NCBI RefSeq assembly: GCF_014646355.1
Contig: NZ_BMNH01000031.1
Coordinates: 1 to 64,000, forward strand
Length of the DNA stretch: 64,000 bases
DNA from: Nonomuraea cavernae
Lineage (GTDB): Bacteria; Actinomycetota; Actinomycetes; Streptosporangiales; Streptosporangiaceae
Direction: 5' to 3'
Shown here: positions 11,916-21,318 of the stretch, piece after piece
Position numbering within the stretch: the first letter of the stretch is position 1
How the letters are laid out: every line of letters begins with the position of its first letter
Notes under the pieces: generated by a model
Databases searched by the model: none
What the model was told of the DNA's origin: nothing
What the model saw: the letters and a program-made list of their open reading frames with translations, nothing else
Program-made: the position numbers and the translations under genes

Positions 11916-14030
11916 ATGATTGAAGCCCCCGATGTGGCGATGCTGCGCGAAGAGGCCGAAGGGCGGCTGCGGGCGCTCGCCGGAGAGCACGCCCGGCTCC
12001 GCGACGACCAGTGGACCGCCATCGAGGCCCTCGTCGTCGACCGGCGCAGAGTGCTCGTGGTGCAGCGCACCGGCTGGGGCAAGTCCGCCGTCTACTTCGT
12101 GGCCACCGCCCTGCTGCGCGAGCTCGGCGAGGGGCCCACGGTCATCATCTCGCCGCTGCTCGCGCTGATGCGCAACCAGATCGCCGCCGCCGAGCGGGCC
12201 GGCATCCGCGCCGTCACGATCAACTCCGCCAATCCCGAGGCGTGGGAGGAGGTCTACGGCCGGGTCGCCGACGGGCTGGTCGACGTGCTGCTGGTCAGCC
12301 CCGAGCGGCTCAACAACCCCGACTTCCGCGACAACGTGCTGCCCGAGCTGGCCGAGAGCGCCGGGCTGGTGGTGGTCGACGAGGCCCACTGCATCTCCGA
12401 CTGGGGGCACGACTTCCGCCCCGACTACCGCAGGCTGGCCACCCTCTTCGAGGAGCTGCCGCCCGGCATCCCGGTGCTGGCGACCACCGCCACGGCCAAC
12501 GCCCGCGTCACCCGCGACGTCGCCGAGCAACTGCGCCCGCCGGAGGACCTCCGGTCCGACGCTGACGAGCCGCTGGTGCTGCGCGGGCCGCTGGAGCGCG
12601 ACAGCCTGCATCTCAGCGCGGTACGCCTGCCGACGGCCGAGCAACGGCTGGCCTGGCTGGCCCAGACGCTGCGCGAGCTGCCCGGCTCCGGCATCGTCTA
12701 CACCCTGACCGTGGCCGCGGCCCACGAAATCGCCGCCTACCTGCGCGAGCAGGGCCACGAGGTGGCGGCCTACTCCGGGCAGACCGACCCGGCCGAGCGG
12801 CTGGCGGCCGAGGAGGCGCTGCTCAACAACAAGATCAAGGCCCTGGTCGCCACCAGCGCGCTGGGCATGGGCTTCGACAAGCCCGACCTGGGGTTCGTCG
12901 TCCACATGGGCGCGCCGCAGTCGCCGGTCGCCTACTACCAGCAGGTCGGCCGCGCCGGTCGCGGCGTCGAGCGGGCCGAGGTCATCCTGCTGCCCGGCAC
13001 CGAAGACCGCGACATCTGGGCCTACTTCACCTCGCTGGCCTTCCCGCCGGAGCCGGTCGTCCGGGCCACGCTCCAGGCGCTGGAGGAGCGCGGCACGATG
13101 TCCACCCAGGCGCTCGAGACGGCCGTCGACCTGAGCCGGAGCCGCCTGGAGATGATGCTCAAGGTCCTCGACGTCGACGGCGCGGTCCGCCGGGTCAAGG
13201 GCGGCTGGGAGTCGACGGGCGAGCCGTGGGCCTACGACTCCGAGCGCTACTCCCGCATCGCCGCCGAGCGCCGGGCCGAGCAGGAGGCCATGCTCGGCTA
13301 CCTGACCACCACCGAGTGCCGCGAGCACTACCTGCGACGGCACCTCGACGACGACGCGGCCGAGCCCTGCGGCCGGTGCGACAACTGCACCGGCCGCCAC
13401 CGCTCGCCCGAGATCGCCACCGAGGCGGTGGAGGCCGCCCGGCAGAGCCTGAGCAGGCCCGGTGTCCCGGTCGAGGCACGCCGGCAGTGGCCGACCGGCC
13501 TGGCCGACCTGTCCGGCCGGATCAAGCCGGAGCTCGGCGCCGAGCCGGGCAGGGCGCTCGGACGGCTCACCGACATCGGCTGGGGCAACCGCCTGCGCGA
13601 GCTGTTCAACGGCCCCGACGGACCGATGGCCGACGACATGTTCAAGGCCGTGATCCAGCTGTTGTCGGCGTGGGAGTGGCGCGAGCGGCCGGTGGCCGTG
13701 GTCAGCGTCCCCTCCTCGACGCGGCCCCTGCTCGTACGCGGGTTCGCCGAACGGCTCGCCCAGGTGGGGCGGCTGGCCTACCTCGGCGAGCTGGGCTACC
13801 GCGCGGGCCCGCCCGGGCAGCAGTTCAACAGCGCCAAGCGCGTGCAGGCGATCAGGGCCACCCTGGCCATGCCCAAGGAGCTCGGCGCGGCCATCGCCCA
13901 GTGCGGGGGGCCGGTGCTGCTGATCGACGACCGCGTCGACACCGGCTGGACGATGACCCTGGGCGCCGCCCTGGTCCGGCACGCGGGCGCCCCGGCCGTG
14001 CTGCCCCTGGCGCTCGCCACGACCTCCTGA
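11916..14030 (+). CDS. recQ: RecQ-family DNA helicase with C-terminal phosphoribosyltransferase-like domain
   Basis: A 704-residue ATP-dependent 3'-5' DNA helicase. Walker A is RTGWGKSAVYF, the DEAH box is VVDEAHCISDWGHDF, motif VI is QVGRAGRG, and the RecQ zinc-binding cysteines are at CREHYL followed by CGRCDNC. About the last 150 residues differ from classical RecQ: GGPVLLIDDRVDTGWTMT is the PRPP-binding loop of type I phosphoribosyltransferases (ComF-like), and no HRDC domain is seen. ATG 11916 is the natural start; the open frame extends far upstream only because it is antisense to parC. It acts in recombination and fork repair; the PRT-like domain's role is unknown and may be a DNA- or nucleotide-sensing module. 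Confidence 0.9.
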   Translation: MIEAPDVAMLREEAEGRLRALAGEHARLRDDQWTAIEALVVDRRRVLVVQRTGWGKSAVYFVATALLRELGEGPTVIISPLLALMRNQIAAAERAGIRAVTINSANPEAWEEVYGRVADGLVDVLLVSPERLNNPDFRDNVLPELAESAGLVVVDEAHCISDWGHDFRPDYRRLATLFEELPPGIPVLATTATANARVTRDVAEQLRPPEDLRSDADEPLVLRGPLERDSLHLSAVRLPTAEQRLAWLAQTLRELPGSGIVYTLTVAAAHEIAAYLREQGHEVAAYSGQTDPAERLAAEEALLNNKIKALVATSALGMGFDKPDLGFVVHMGAPQSPVAYYQQVGRAGRGVERAEVILLPGTEDRDIWAYFTSLAFPPEPVVRATLQALEERGTMSTQALETAVDLSRSRLEMMLKVLDVDGAVRRVKGGWESTGEPWAYDSERYSRIAAERRAEQEAMLGYLTTTECREHYLRRHLDDDAAEPCGRCDNCTGRHRSPEIATEAVEAARQSLSRPGVPVEARRQWPTGLADLSGRIKPELGAEPGRALGRLTDIGWGNRLRELFNGPDGPMADDMFKAVIQLLSAWEWRERPVAVVSVPSSTRPLLVRGFAERLAQVGRLAYLGELGYRAGPPGQQFNSAKRVQAIRATLAMPKELGAAIAQCGGPVLLIDDRVDTGWTMTLGAALVRHAGAPAVLPLALATTS

Positions 14031-14069
14031 CCGTCCGCGACCGGTCGATCAGACTGCTCAGGCCCCGGG

Positions 14070-16670
14070 TCAGGCCACGCCCATCGTCACCAGGTCGTAG
14101 TTGCCGTACACCGGGCTGACGTGCACGTTGGTCGCGCCCCGGCCGCGCAGCAGCAGCGTGCGCCGCCAGACCAGCGGCACGAGCACCGCCTCCTCGGCGA
14201 TCCGCTGCTCGGCCCGCCCCCACAGGGCGGCCCTCTCGGCGCCGTCGAGCTCACGCGTCGCCTGGTCGACCAGGGAGTCGATGGCGGGCACGCGGACACT
14301 CACGTTGATCGAGTACTCCTTGGTGATCTGCCTGCTGTCGGCCGGCAAGGACAGGAACGAGCCCGCGTCGGGCCAGTCGGGCGCCCAGGTCTTGGCGATC
14401 AGCCCGATTCGTTCCTTCTTCAGGGAGGCCGGGTTGCCGCCGTAGCTCTGGTGGAACTCCGCGACCCCGTGGCCTCGCAGGGTGAGCCGGATGCCGGCCC
14501 TGCCGAGGGCCGTCCGCACCGCCTGCGCGGCCGCGACCTCGCCGGGCACGTCACGGTAGATGTACGTGGTCTCGAACCCGCCGGGCTTGCCACAGGCGGC
14601 GAGCGAGCGCCGGGCGGCGTCCGGGTCACCGTTCGCGGTCAGTCCGGGAATCGGCGCGTGCGTGCCCGGGATCGACGGCGGCACCAGCGACGTCGGCACC
14701 TCACCCGCGCCGAGCCCGGTGCGGAACCCCCGCTGCACCGCCGCGAGATCCAGCGCCTGGATCACCGCGCGCCGGCAGCCGGGGTCGTCGAACGGCTCCA
14801 CCTGCGGGTTGATCGCCAGGTAGTTGACGACGCCGGTGAGCGGCATGTCCGACCGGCTCCGCAGTGCCGGGGAGGCCGAGATCGCGGCCTCCTGCTCCTG
14901 CGTCACCGGCGGCCCGAAGGTGACCTCGCCGTCGGACAGCTTCCTGGCCGCCTCGGCCGCGTCCTGGCCGAAGTCCATCTCGAAGCGGTCGGGCAGGCGC
15001 GTGCGGTTGCGGTCGGTCGCGGGGTCCCACTGCTCGTTGCGCACCAGCACGAGCCGCTGCTCCGTCGCGCTCTCGAACTTGTACGGCCCCGACGACGCGA
15101 CCGCGAAGCGGTACCTGCCGCGCGTGTCCCGGCCTTGGGGCACCGGGACCGTCTCGGGGAGCTGGACGACCTGGTCGAAGGCGCCGTACGGCTTCTTGAG
15201 GTGAAAGACGATCGTCCGGTCGTCGGGGGTCTCGATGGCCGAGTCGGTGTCCGCGTCCGGCGACGTGTAGGGCCCCTGGTAGCCGGTCGGCAGGGCCAGC
15301 AGTTCGTCGAAGTGGGCCGAGCCGTTGGCGAAGCCCTGGTCCATGCTGCGCAGCACCGCGTACTTCACGTCCGCCGAGGTGATCGGGGTGCCGTCGTCGT
15401 ACTTCACGCCCTGCCGCAGCGTGTAGGTCCAGGTCCTGCCGGCGTCGCTCGGCTGTCCTGGTCGCTCGGCCAGGTCGGGGACGACCTGCGTGCCCGCCGC
15501 GCCCGGGGCGGGCTTGAACATCGTCAGCGACCGGCCGTAGAGGCGGATGAGGTTCAGCGTGTCGGGGAGGTAGGCGTCGCCCGGGTCGGTGGAGTCCAGG
15601 GCGGAACTCAGGGCCACCCGGACCGTCCCGCCGGTCGTGCCCGACGGGTTGGCGATCGCCGCCACCGCCGCGTTCTGGCCGGTCGCCCGTCCGGTGGCCG
15701 TTCCCGCCTGCCCCGAGCCGGCCGGGGTGTCGCCGCGGCTGACCAGCCAGGCGGTCACGCCGATCACGAGGGCCGTCGCCGCCGCCACGGCCGGCACCAG
15801 CACCTTGCGCCGCGAACCGCTGCGGCCGGGGCTCGGCGTCGGTGGAGTGGTCGCACCGGCTGGGCCGTTCGACCGGATGAGCTCACCCAGCACCTGCTCG
15901 GCCGTCGGCCGGAACCGGGGATCCTTGCCGAGCGCGGCCTGGAGCAGCGCGGCGAGCGGCTCCGGCACCCCGGACAGGTCGGGGGCGGCGCTCAGGATGC
16001 GGTGCATCACCATCGGCAGCGTCCCGAACCCGAACGCGCTTCGCCCCGTCGCCGCGAACACCATCGTGCCCGCCCACGCGAACACGTCGCTGGCCGGCTC
16101 AGGCCGGCCGTGGAACTGTTCAGGAGCCATGTACGCGGGCGTGCCCACCACGCCCGTCGTCAGGCTCTGGCTCACGTCGAGCGCCCGGGCGATCCCGAAG
16201 TCGATCACCCGGGGCCCGTCGGGGCCGAGTAGCACGTTGCTCGGCTTGAAGTCACGGTGCATCACGCCGGCCCGGTGGATCGCGGCCAGCGCCGTGGCGG
16301 TCGCGACCGCCAGCCGTACCAGCACCTGGCCGCGCATGGGCCCCTCGGCGGTCACCTGGTGCTGGAGTGACGGCCCGTCGACGTACTCGCCGACGATGAA
16401 CGGCCGGTCGTCGGCCGCGCCCACCTCGAGCACCCGGGCGGTGCAGAACTCCGCGACCCGGCGCGCCGCCTCGGCCTCGCGGCGGAACCGGCGCACGGCC
16501 TGCTCGTCGTCGGCGAACCGGGCGTGCAGCAGCTTGATCGCGACGCGCTCACCGGAGGGGGACAGGCCCAGGTAGACGCTGCCCTGGCCGCCTTCGCCGA
16601 GGAACCCGGTGACCGTGTAGTCGCCGACCGACCCAGGGTCGCCCGGCCGTAACGGACGCACGCCCAGCAT
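14070..16670 (-). CDS. Ser/Thr protein kinase fused to an ABC-type solute-binding domain
   Basis: A membrane-spanning fusion of 866 residues. Residues 1 to about 270 are a Hanks-type kinase: glycine loop GEGGQGSVY, ATP lysine K46 in VAIKLL, catalytic MHRDFKPSN, DFG in VIDFGIA, and GTPAYMAPE. A single hydrophobic segment (about 290-312, VLVPAVAAATALVIGVTAW) follows. The remaining about 520 residues, outside the cell, are a family 5 extracellular solute-binding domain of peptide/nickel transporters (TLRQGVKYDDGTPITSADV, TWAPDWPDAGSF). This looks like a one-protein receptor in which peptide binding outside controls phosphorylation inside. AAGGAG lies four bases before ATG 16670. There are no permease genes nearby, which supports sensing rather than uptake. 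Confidence 0.92.
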   Translation of the reverse strand: MLGVRPLRPGDPGSVGDYTVTGFLGEGGQGSVYLGLSPSGERVAIKLLHARFADDEQAVRRFRREAEAARRVAEFCTARVLEVGAADDRPFIVGEYVDGPSLQHQVTAEGPMRGQVLVRLAVATATALAAIHRAGVMHRDFKPSNVLLGPDGPRVIDFGIARALDVSQSLTTGVVGTPAYMAPEQFHGRPEPASDVFAWAGTMVFAATGRSAFGFGTLPMVMHRILSAAPDLSGVPEPLAALLQAALGKDPRFRPTAEQVLGELIRSNGPAGATTPPTPSPGRSGSRRKVLVPAVAAATALVIGVTAWLVSRGDTPAGSGQAGTATGRATGQNAAVAAIANPSGTTGGTVRVALSSALDSTDPGDAYLPDTLNLIRLYGRSLTMFKPAPGAAGTQVVPDLAERPGQPSDAGRTWTYTLRQGVKYDDGTPITSADVKYAVLRSMDQGFANGSAHFDELLALPTGYQGPYTSPDADTDSAIETPDDRTIVFHLKKPYGAFDQVVQLPETVPVPQGRDTRGRYRFAVASSGPYKFESATEQRLVLVRNEQWDPATDRNRTRLPDRFEMDFGQDAAEAARKLSDGEVTFGPPVTQEQEAAISASPALRSRSDMPLTGVVNYLAINPQVEPFDDPGCRRAVIQALDLAAVQRGFRTGLGAGEVPTSLVPPSIPGTHAPIPGLTANGDPDAARRSLAACGKPGGFETTYIYRDVPGEVAAAQAVRTALGRAGIRLTLRGHGVAEFHQSYGGNPASLKKERIGLIAKTWAPDWPDAGSFLSLPADSRQITKEYSINVSVRVPAIDSLVDQATRELDGAERAALWGRAEQRIAEEAVLVPLVWRRTLLLRGRGATNVHVSPVYGNYDLVTMGVA

Positions 16671-16729
16671 CCGGCTCCTTCTGGAGAGATATCGGGCCTC
16701 TCACGATAGAACGCGCCGGAAGATCCGCA

Positions 16730-17623
16730 CTAGAGCCGGGGACGCGCTCCCAGGTGCATGATCGCCTTGGTGGCCAGCCGGCAGCCCGAGGCCAGCGACT
16801 CGGCCGGCGGCTTGCCCGCCAGCCACGGCGGCAGGAACCCGGCGCAGAACGCGTCGCCCGCACCCGTGCCGTCGACGATCCGGTCGACCGGATCGGTGGC
16901 CACCCGGACCGGGTCTGGGCGGCCGTTGCCGAACCACAGGGCGCCCTCGGAGTTGAGCTTGATCACGACCTGCGGGAACCACGCGGTCAGCACCTTGGCC
17001 GCCGCCTCGGGATCGTCGCGGCCGGTCAGCACCTTGGCCTGGTCGATGTTGGCGAACAGGAGCTTGGCGCCGCTCGTCCACTCGAGGAACGGCTCGGCGC
17101 CCGTACGGTCCAGAGGCGCGGACGAGGCGCAGTCGACCGTGATCGACATGCCCGAGTGGTGGGCCATGTCGAGCGCCGCCAGCCCCGCGTCGCGGGAGCC
17201 CTCATTGATCAGCGTGTAGCCCGACAGGTGCAGGTGGCCGCCGCCGTTGAACAGGTCACGCGGCAGGTCCTCCGGCGAGAGGGCGGCATTGGCGCCCGGG
17301 TCGGAGAGCATCGTGCGCTCACCCTTGTGCGTGACGAGCACGACACAGGTGCCGGTCGGCCGCTCGGGATCCATCACGAGCCGGGCGTCGACGCCGTAGC
17401 CCATCAACTCCATGTCGCGGTTGCGGCCGGTGATGTCGGCGCCACGGCGCCCGATGAAGGCCACCTCGGCGCCTTCGACCGCCAACCAGGACGCGATGTT
17501 GGCCCCGGAACCGCCACCGTGCATGGTCACGACCGCCGGGGTGTCGCTGGCCCTGGCGAGTGCATAACGGGCGCGCGCGACCGCGTCGGTCATGAGATCG
17601 CCCACCACGACGACCCGCGTCAT
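16730..17623 (-). CDS. PfkB-family carbohydrate/nucleoside kinase
   Basis: A cytoplasmic ribokinase-type sugar or nucleoside kinase of 297 residues. The N-terminal signature GGGSGANIASWLA binds substrate and the C-terminal DGTGAGDAFCAGF contains the catalytic aspartate and anion hole. The lengths and spacing of the two PfkB signatures are normal. ATG 17623 follows GGTGG; a longer upstream frame has no homology. It sits 59 bases downstream of the kinase-fusion start on the same strand and is divergent from the Pat-like gene. The substrate cannot be named from sequence. Confidence 0.9.
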   Translation of the reverse strand: MTRVVVVGDLMTDAVARARYALARASDTPAVVTMHGGGSGANIASWLAVEGAEVAFIGRRGADITGRNRDMELMGYGVDARLVMDPERPTGTCVVLVTHKGERTMLSDPGANAALSPEDLPRDLFNGGGHLHLSGYTLINEGSRDAGLAALDMAHHSGMSITVDCASSAPLDRTGAEPFLEWTSGAKLLFANIDQAKVLTGRDDPEAAAKVLTAWFPQVVIKLNSEGALWFGNGRPDPVRVATDPVDRIVDGTGAGDAFCAGFLPPWLAGKPPAESLASGCRLATKAIMHLGARPRL

Positions 17624-17793
17624 GATGCCACCACCTTGCTGCTGCCTACAGAACGAGCCTGGCCACGGCAAAACTAACAGCTTCCGGGCTGCTCGTGGGG
17701 CGGACCTTCGACACCGGGCATCAGTCGATGCACAAGCGTTGCCCAATGGACGGGCGGGTCTCGGCATCCGGGACGCGCGGCTACGCTCGGGGT

Positions 17794-20484
17794 GTGGAGG
17801 CTCACTATCCCGCCCACTGGGAGGCCGACGTCGTCCTCGCCGACGGCGGCACCGCGCACGTTCGTCCGATCAGGCCCGCCGACGCCGACCGTCTGCGCGC
17901 CTTCTACTCCCGGTTGTCCGAGGAGACGATCTACTTCCGCTTCTTCGGGCCGAGGCCGAGGCTGTCCGACCGGGAAGTGGCCTGGTTCACCAACGTCGAC
18001 TACGTCGACCGGGTCGCGTTGATCACCACCATCGGCACCGAGATGGTGGCCGTCATCCGCTACGACAGGACCGGGCCGGGCGAGGCCGAGGTGGCCTTCC
18101 TGGTCGAGGACGCCCACCAGGGCAGGGGAGTGGCCTCGGTGCTGCTCGAGCACCTGGCCGCCACCGCCCGCGAGCACGGCATCGAGCGGTTCGTCGCCGA
18201 CGTGCTGCCCGCCAACATGAAGATGATGGGCGTGCTGCGCCAGGCCGGTTACACCGCCGAGAGCCGGTTCGCCGACGGCGTGGTCCGCATGACGCTCGAC
18301 CTCACCCCGACCGACGTCTCCGCCGAGGTGACGACCTCGCGCGAGCACCGCGCGGAGGCCAGGTCCATCGCCCGGCTGCTCGCACCCGGCTCCGTCGCGG
18401 TGATCGGCGCCTCGCGCGAGCCGGGCGGCATCGGCCAGACCGTGCTGCGCAACCTGCTGGCCGCCGACTTCACCGGACCCGTCTATCCGGTCCACCGCGA
18501 GGTGCGGGCCGTGGCCGGGGTGCGCGCCTACCCGAGCGTCACGGCCATCGACGACGAGGTCGACCTCGCCGTGGTGGCGGTGCCCGCCGGGAGCGTCGCC
18601 GACGTGGTCAAGGAATGCGCCGAGAAGGGCGTGCACGGGCTGGTCGTGGTGTCGTCGGGGTTCGGCGAGACCGGCGCCGAGGGCCGGGCCCGGCAGGACG
18701 AGCTCGCCGGCATCGCCCGCGCCTACGGCCTGCGCATGGTGGGGCCCAACTGCCTGGGCATCGCCAACACCGACCCCGCCGTCAAGCTCAACGCCACGCT
18801 CGCCGCCACCGTCCCCGGCCGGGGACGCGTCGGTTTCTTCAGCCAGTCGGGCGCGCTCGGCACCGCGCTGCTCCAGCGGGTGGCCCAGCGTGGCATGGGC
18901 ATCTCGTCGTTCGTCTCGGCCGGCAACCGGGCCGACGTGTCGGGCAACGACCTGCTGCAGTACTGGGAGGAGGACACCTCGACCGAGGTGATCCTGCTCT
19001 ACCTCGAATCGCTGGGCAATCCGCGCAAGTTCGCCCGGCTGGCCAGGCGGATCGCCCGCGCCAAGCCGATCGTGGTGGTCAAGAGCGGTGGCACCCCCAC
19101 CGGTCACTCCGCCCGGGAGCTCGGGCTGCCCGACACCGCGATCAGCTCCCTGTTCGAGCAGGCCGGGCTGATCCGGGTGGACGACCTCATCCAGCTGTTC
19201 GACGTGGGCCAACTGCTCGCCTTCCAGCCGCTGCCCGCCGGTCCCCGGGTCGGGCTGGTGACCAACTCCGACGCGCTCGGGCTGCTGGCCGCCGACGCCT
19301 GCGCCTCCGCCGGGCTGTCGCCGGGCACCCCGGCCAACCTCGGCCCGCGGGCCGGGGCGGCGGAGTTCGGGGCGGCCCTGGCCGAGCAACTGGCCTCCGA
19401 CTCGGTCGACTCGGCGGTCGTCATCTACATGCCGCCCCTGCCCGGCGACTCCGACGACGTGGCGGCCGAGCTGCTGCGCGTGTCGGAGGCAACGGGCAAG
19501 CCGGTGCTGGCCACCTTCGAGGGGCACAACGGCATGCACCCCTCACTCAGCGTGGGCGCCACCCCCGGCCGGGGCTCGATCCCGTCCTACCCCGCGCCGG
19601 AGGAGGCCGTCAGGGCACTGGCCCACGTGGTGCGCTACGCCTCGTGGCGCTCGCATCCCGTGCTGGCGCCGCCCCCGCTGGACGACATCGACACCGACGG
19701 CGCCCGCGACCTGGTCCGCCAGACCCTCGCCGCCGCCGCGGCCGAGCCCGCTTCCGCCGGCTCGGCCTCCGGAGGGGAGACGTCGCGGGCGCTGGGCTCC
19801 TTCGCCGAGCCGGGGCCACCCGTGGAGGTCGACGCCGCCGAGCTGCTCTCCCGCTACGGTCTCAGCGTGTGGCCCGCCGAGGTGGTGGGCTCGCCCGAGG
19901 AGGCGGTCGAGGCGGCGGGCCGGTTCGGCTGGCCCGTCGTGCTCAAGGCCGCCGGCCCCGAGGCCGCCGGCCGGGCGGGCACCGTGCGACTGGGCCTGGC
20001 CACGCCCGACGGCGTCCGGCACGCCTACGCCGAGCTCACCGAGCAGCTCGGCGCCGGCACCGAGCTGGCCGTGCAGCGCATGGCGCCCCAGCCTGCCGTT
20101 CCCACGGTGGTCGGCGTCGTCGAGGACCCCGCGTTCGGGCCGGTCGTCTCGTTCGGGCTCGGCGAGGTGACCGCGCGCCTGCTGCTCGACCAGGGGTTCC
20201 GGCTCGCGCCGCTGACGATGGAGGACGCCGGCGCCCTCGTGCGTTCCGTCCGGGCGGCCCCGCTCCTGTTCGGCGAGTACGGCTACCCGCCCGTGGCCGT
20301 CGACGCCCTGGAGGACCTCCTCGTACGCGTCGGGCGGATGGCCTCCGACCTGCCCGAGATGGCGCGGCTGGAGCTCGACCAGGTGCTGGTGGGCGAGGCG
20401 GGTGTGATCATCCTCGGCGCCCGGGCCACCCTGCGGACACCACCCGGCCCCCGCCTGGACGGTGGCCCGCGCCGGCTGGCCTGA
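17794..20484 (+). CDS. Pat-like protein: GNAT acetyltransferase fused to NDP-forming acyl-CoA synthetase
   Basis: An 896-residue protein lysine acetyltransferase candidate. The N-terminal GNAT domain (about 1-180) has VAFLVEDAHQGRGVASVLLE, the acetyl-CoA loop. Then come a CoA-binding Rossmann domain (ARLLAPGSVAVIGASREPGG), succinyl-CoA-ligase-like domains (VGFFSQSGALGTALL) and a C-terminal ATP-grasp domain. GNAT-first order is the one described for Streptomyces PatA, opposite to the enterobacterial Pat. Such enzymes acetylate and switch off acetyl-CoA synthetase. GTG 17794 has no ribosome site; TACGCT ends seven bases upstream, so the message may be leaderless. Whether the synthetase part is catalytic or only senses CoA esters is not known. 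Confidence 0.88.
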   Translation: MEAHYPAHWEADVVLADGGTAHVRPIRPADADRLRAFYSRLSEETIYFRFFGPRPRLSDREVAWFTNVDYVDRVALITTIGTEMVAVIRYDRTGPGEAEVAFLVEDAHQGRGVASVLLEHLAATAREHGIERFVADVLPANMKMMGVLRQAGYTAESRFADGVVRMTLDLTPTDVSAEVTTSREHRAEARSIARLLAPGSVAVIGASREPGGIGQTVLRNLLAADFTGPVYPVHREVRAVAGVRAYPSVTAIDDEVDLAVVAVPAGSVADVVKECAEKGVHGLVVVSSGFGETGAEGRARQDELAGIARAYGLRMVGPNCLGIANTDPAVKLNATLAATVPGRGRVGFFSQSGALGTALLQRVAQRGMGISSFVSAGNRADVSGNDLLQYWEEDTSTEVILLYLESLGNPRKFARLARRIARAKPIVVVKSGGTPTGHSARELGLPDTAISSLFEQAGLIRVDDLIQLFDVGQLLAFQPLPAGPRVGLVTNSDALGLLAADACASAGLSPGTPANLGPRAGAAEFGAALAEQLASDSVDSAVVIYMPPLPGDSDDVAAELLRVSEATGKPVLATFEGHNGMHPSLSVGATPGRGSIPSYPAPEEAVRALAHVVRYASWRSHPVLAPPPLDDIDTDGARDLVRQTLAAAAAEPASAGSASGGETSRALGSFAEPGPPVEVDAAELLSRYGLSVWPAEVVGSPEEAVEAAGRFGWPVVLKAAGPEAAGRAGTVRLGLATPDGVRHAYAELTEQLGAGTELAVQRMAPQPAVPTVVGVVEDPAFGPVVSFGLGEVTARLLLDQGFRLAPLTMEDAGALVRSVRAAPLLFGEYGYPPVAVDALEDLLVRVGRMASDLPEMARLELDQVLVGEAGVIILGARATLRTPPGPRLDGGPRRLA

Positions 20485-20655
20485 CCGGGCGGCCCGGGAC
20501 ACCGGCGACCATCCCGACCATCCCCGACCATCCCCGACGCCGCCGGGAACCCCGGCAATCTTCAACTCCGGATATCGCGATGAGCAGATAAAAGACGTTA
20601 TAGAGCGTTATGCACGAGGGGTGAGGGCACTGCGCGCTCCTGGCAGGATGGACCC

Positions 20656-21246
20656 ATGAGGGAAACCCGAGTCTCAGCCGCGGGCCTGCGTGAAGCGATC
20701 GAACGCAGCGGCTACTACCCCGACCTCGTCACCGATGCGGTCGAGTCCGCGCTGGGCAAGGAGGCAGTGACCGCATTCGTGGTGCACCACGAGGCCACGT
20801 TCGACCCGGCCATGGAGGTGCGCAGGCACGTCACGGTCCTGGTGCTGTCGGCCACGAGGCTGCTGGTCTGCCACACCGACGAGCACCCGGCGGTCGAGGG
20901 CGTCTCGACCTCCTACGCCTCCACCACCACCGAGGCCGTCCGCCTGAGCCGGGTCCAGTCGGTCGCGGTCACCCGCGTCGTCCCAGACCCGGCCGCCTAC
21001 GCGCCGGGCGTCCCTCCCACGGAGGTCACGCTCACCATCGGCTGGGGCGCCATCTCCCACGTCGACCTCGAGCCGGCCACCTGCGGCGACGAAAACTGTG
21101 AGGCCGACCACGGCTACACCGGCGCCATCACCGCCGACGACCTGTCCCTGCGGGTCAGCGAGGCCGCCGACGGCCCCGAAGCGGTCACCCACGTCCTCGC
21201 CTTCGCCAAGGCGCTGTCCGAGGCCACCGCCCGCGCCGCCACCTGA
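20656..21246 (+). CDS. DUF5998 family protein
   Basis: A 196-residue cytoplasmic actinobacterial protein of unknown function, with the family pattern RETRVSAAGLREAIERSGYYP near the start, HVTVLVLSATRLLVCHTDEH in the middle, and a Cys pair around CGDENCEADHGYTG. ATG 20656 has AGGA eight bases upstream. It lies 72 bases before the phosphodiesterase-like gene on the same strand; this pairing is common in actinomycetes and suggests a shared, unknown role. The upstream gap holds three copies of an 11-base CGACCATCCCC-type repeat (about 20506-20540). Confidence 0.85.
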   Translation: MRETRVSAAGLREAIERSGYYPDLVTDAVESALGKEAVTAFVVHHEATFDPAMEVRRHVTVLVLSATRLLVCHTDEHPAVEGVSTSYASTTTEAVRLSRVQSVAVTRVVPDPAAYAPGVPPTEVTLTIGWGAISHVDLEPATCGDENCEADHGYTGAITADDLSLRVSEAADGPEAVTHVLAFAKALSEATARAAT

Positions 21247-21318
21247 CCGGCGCGACCACGAGCCGGCGCCACCCCCTCATGGCTCCGGCGCGACCAGGGG
21301 CGCGGCTAAGCTCGGAGA

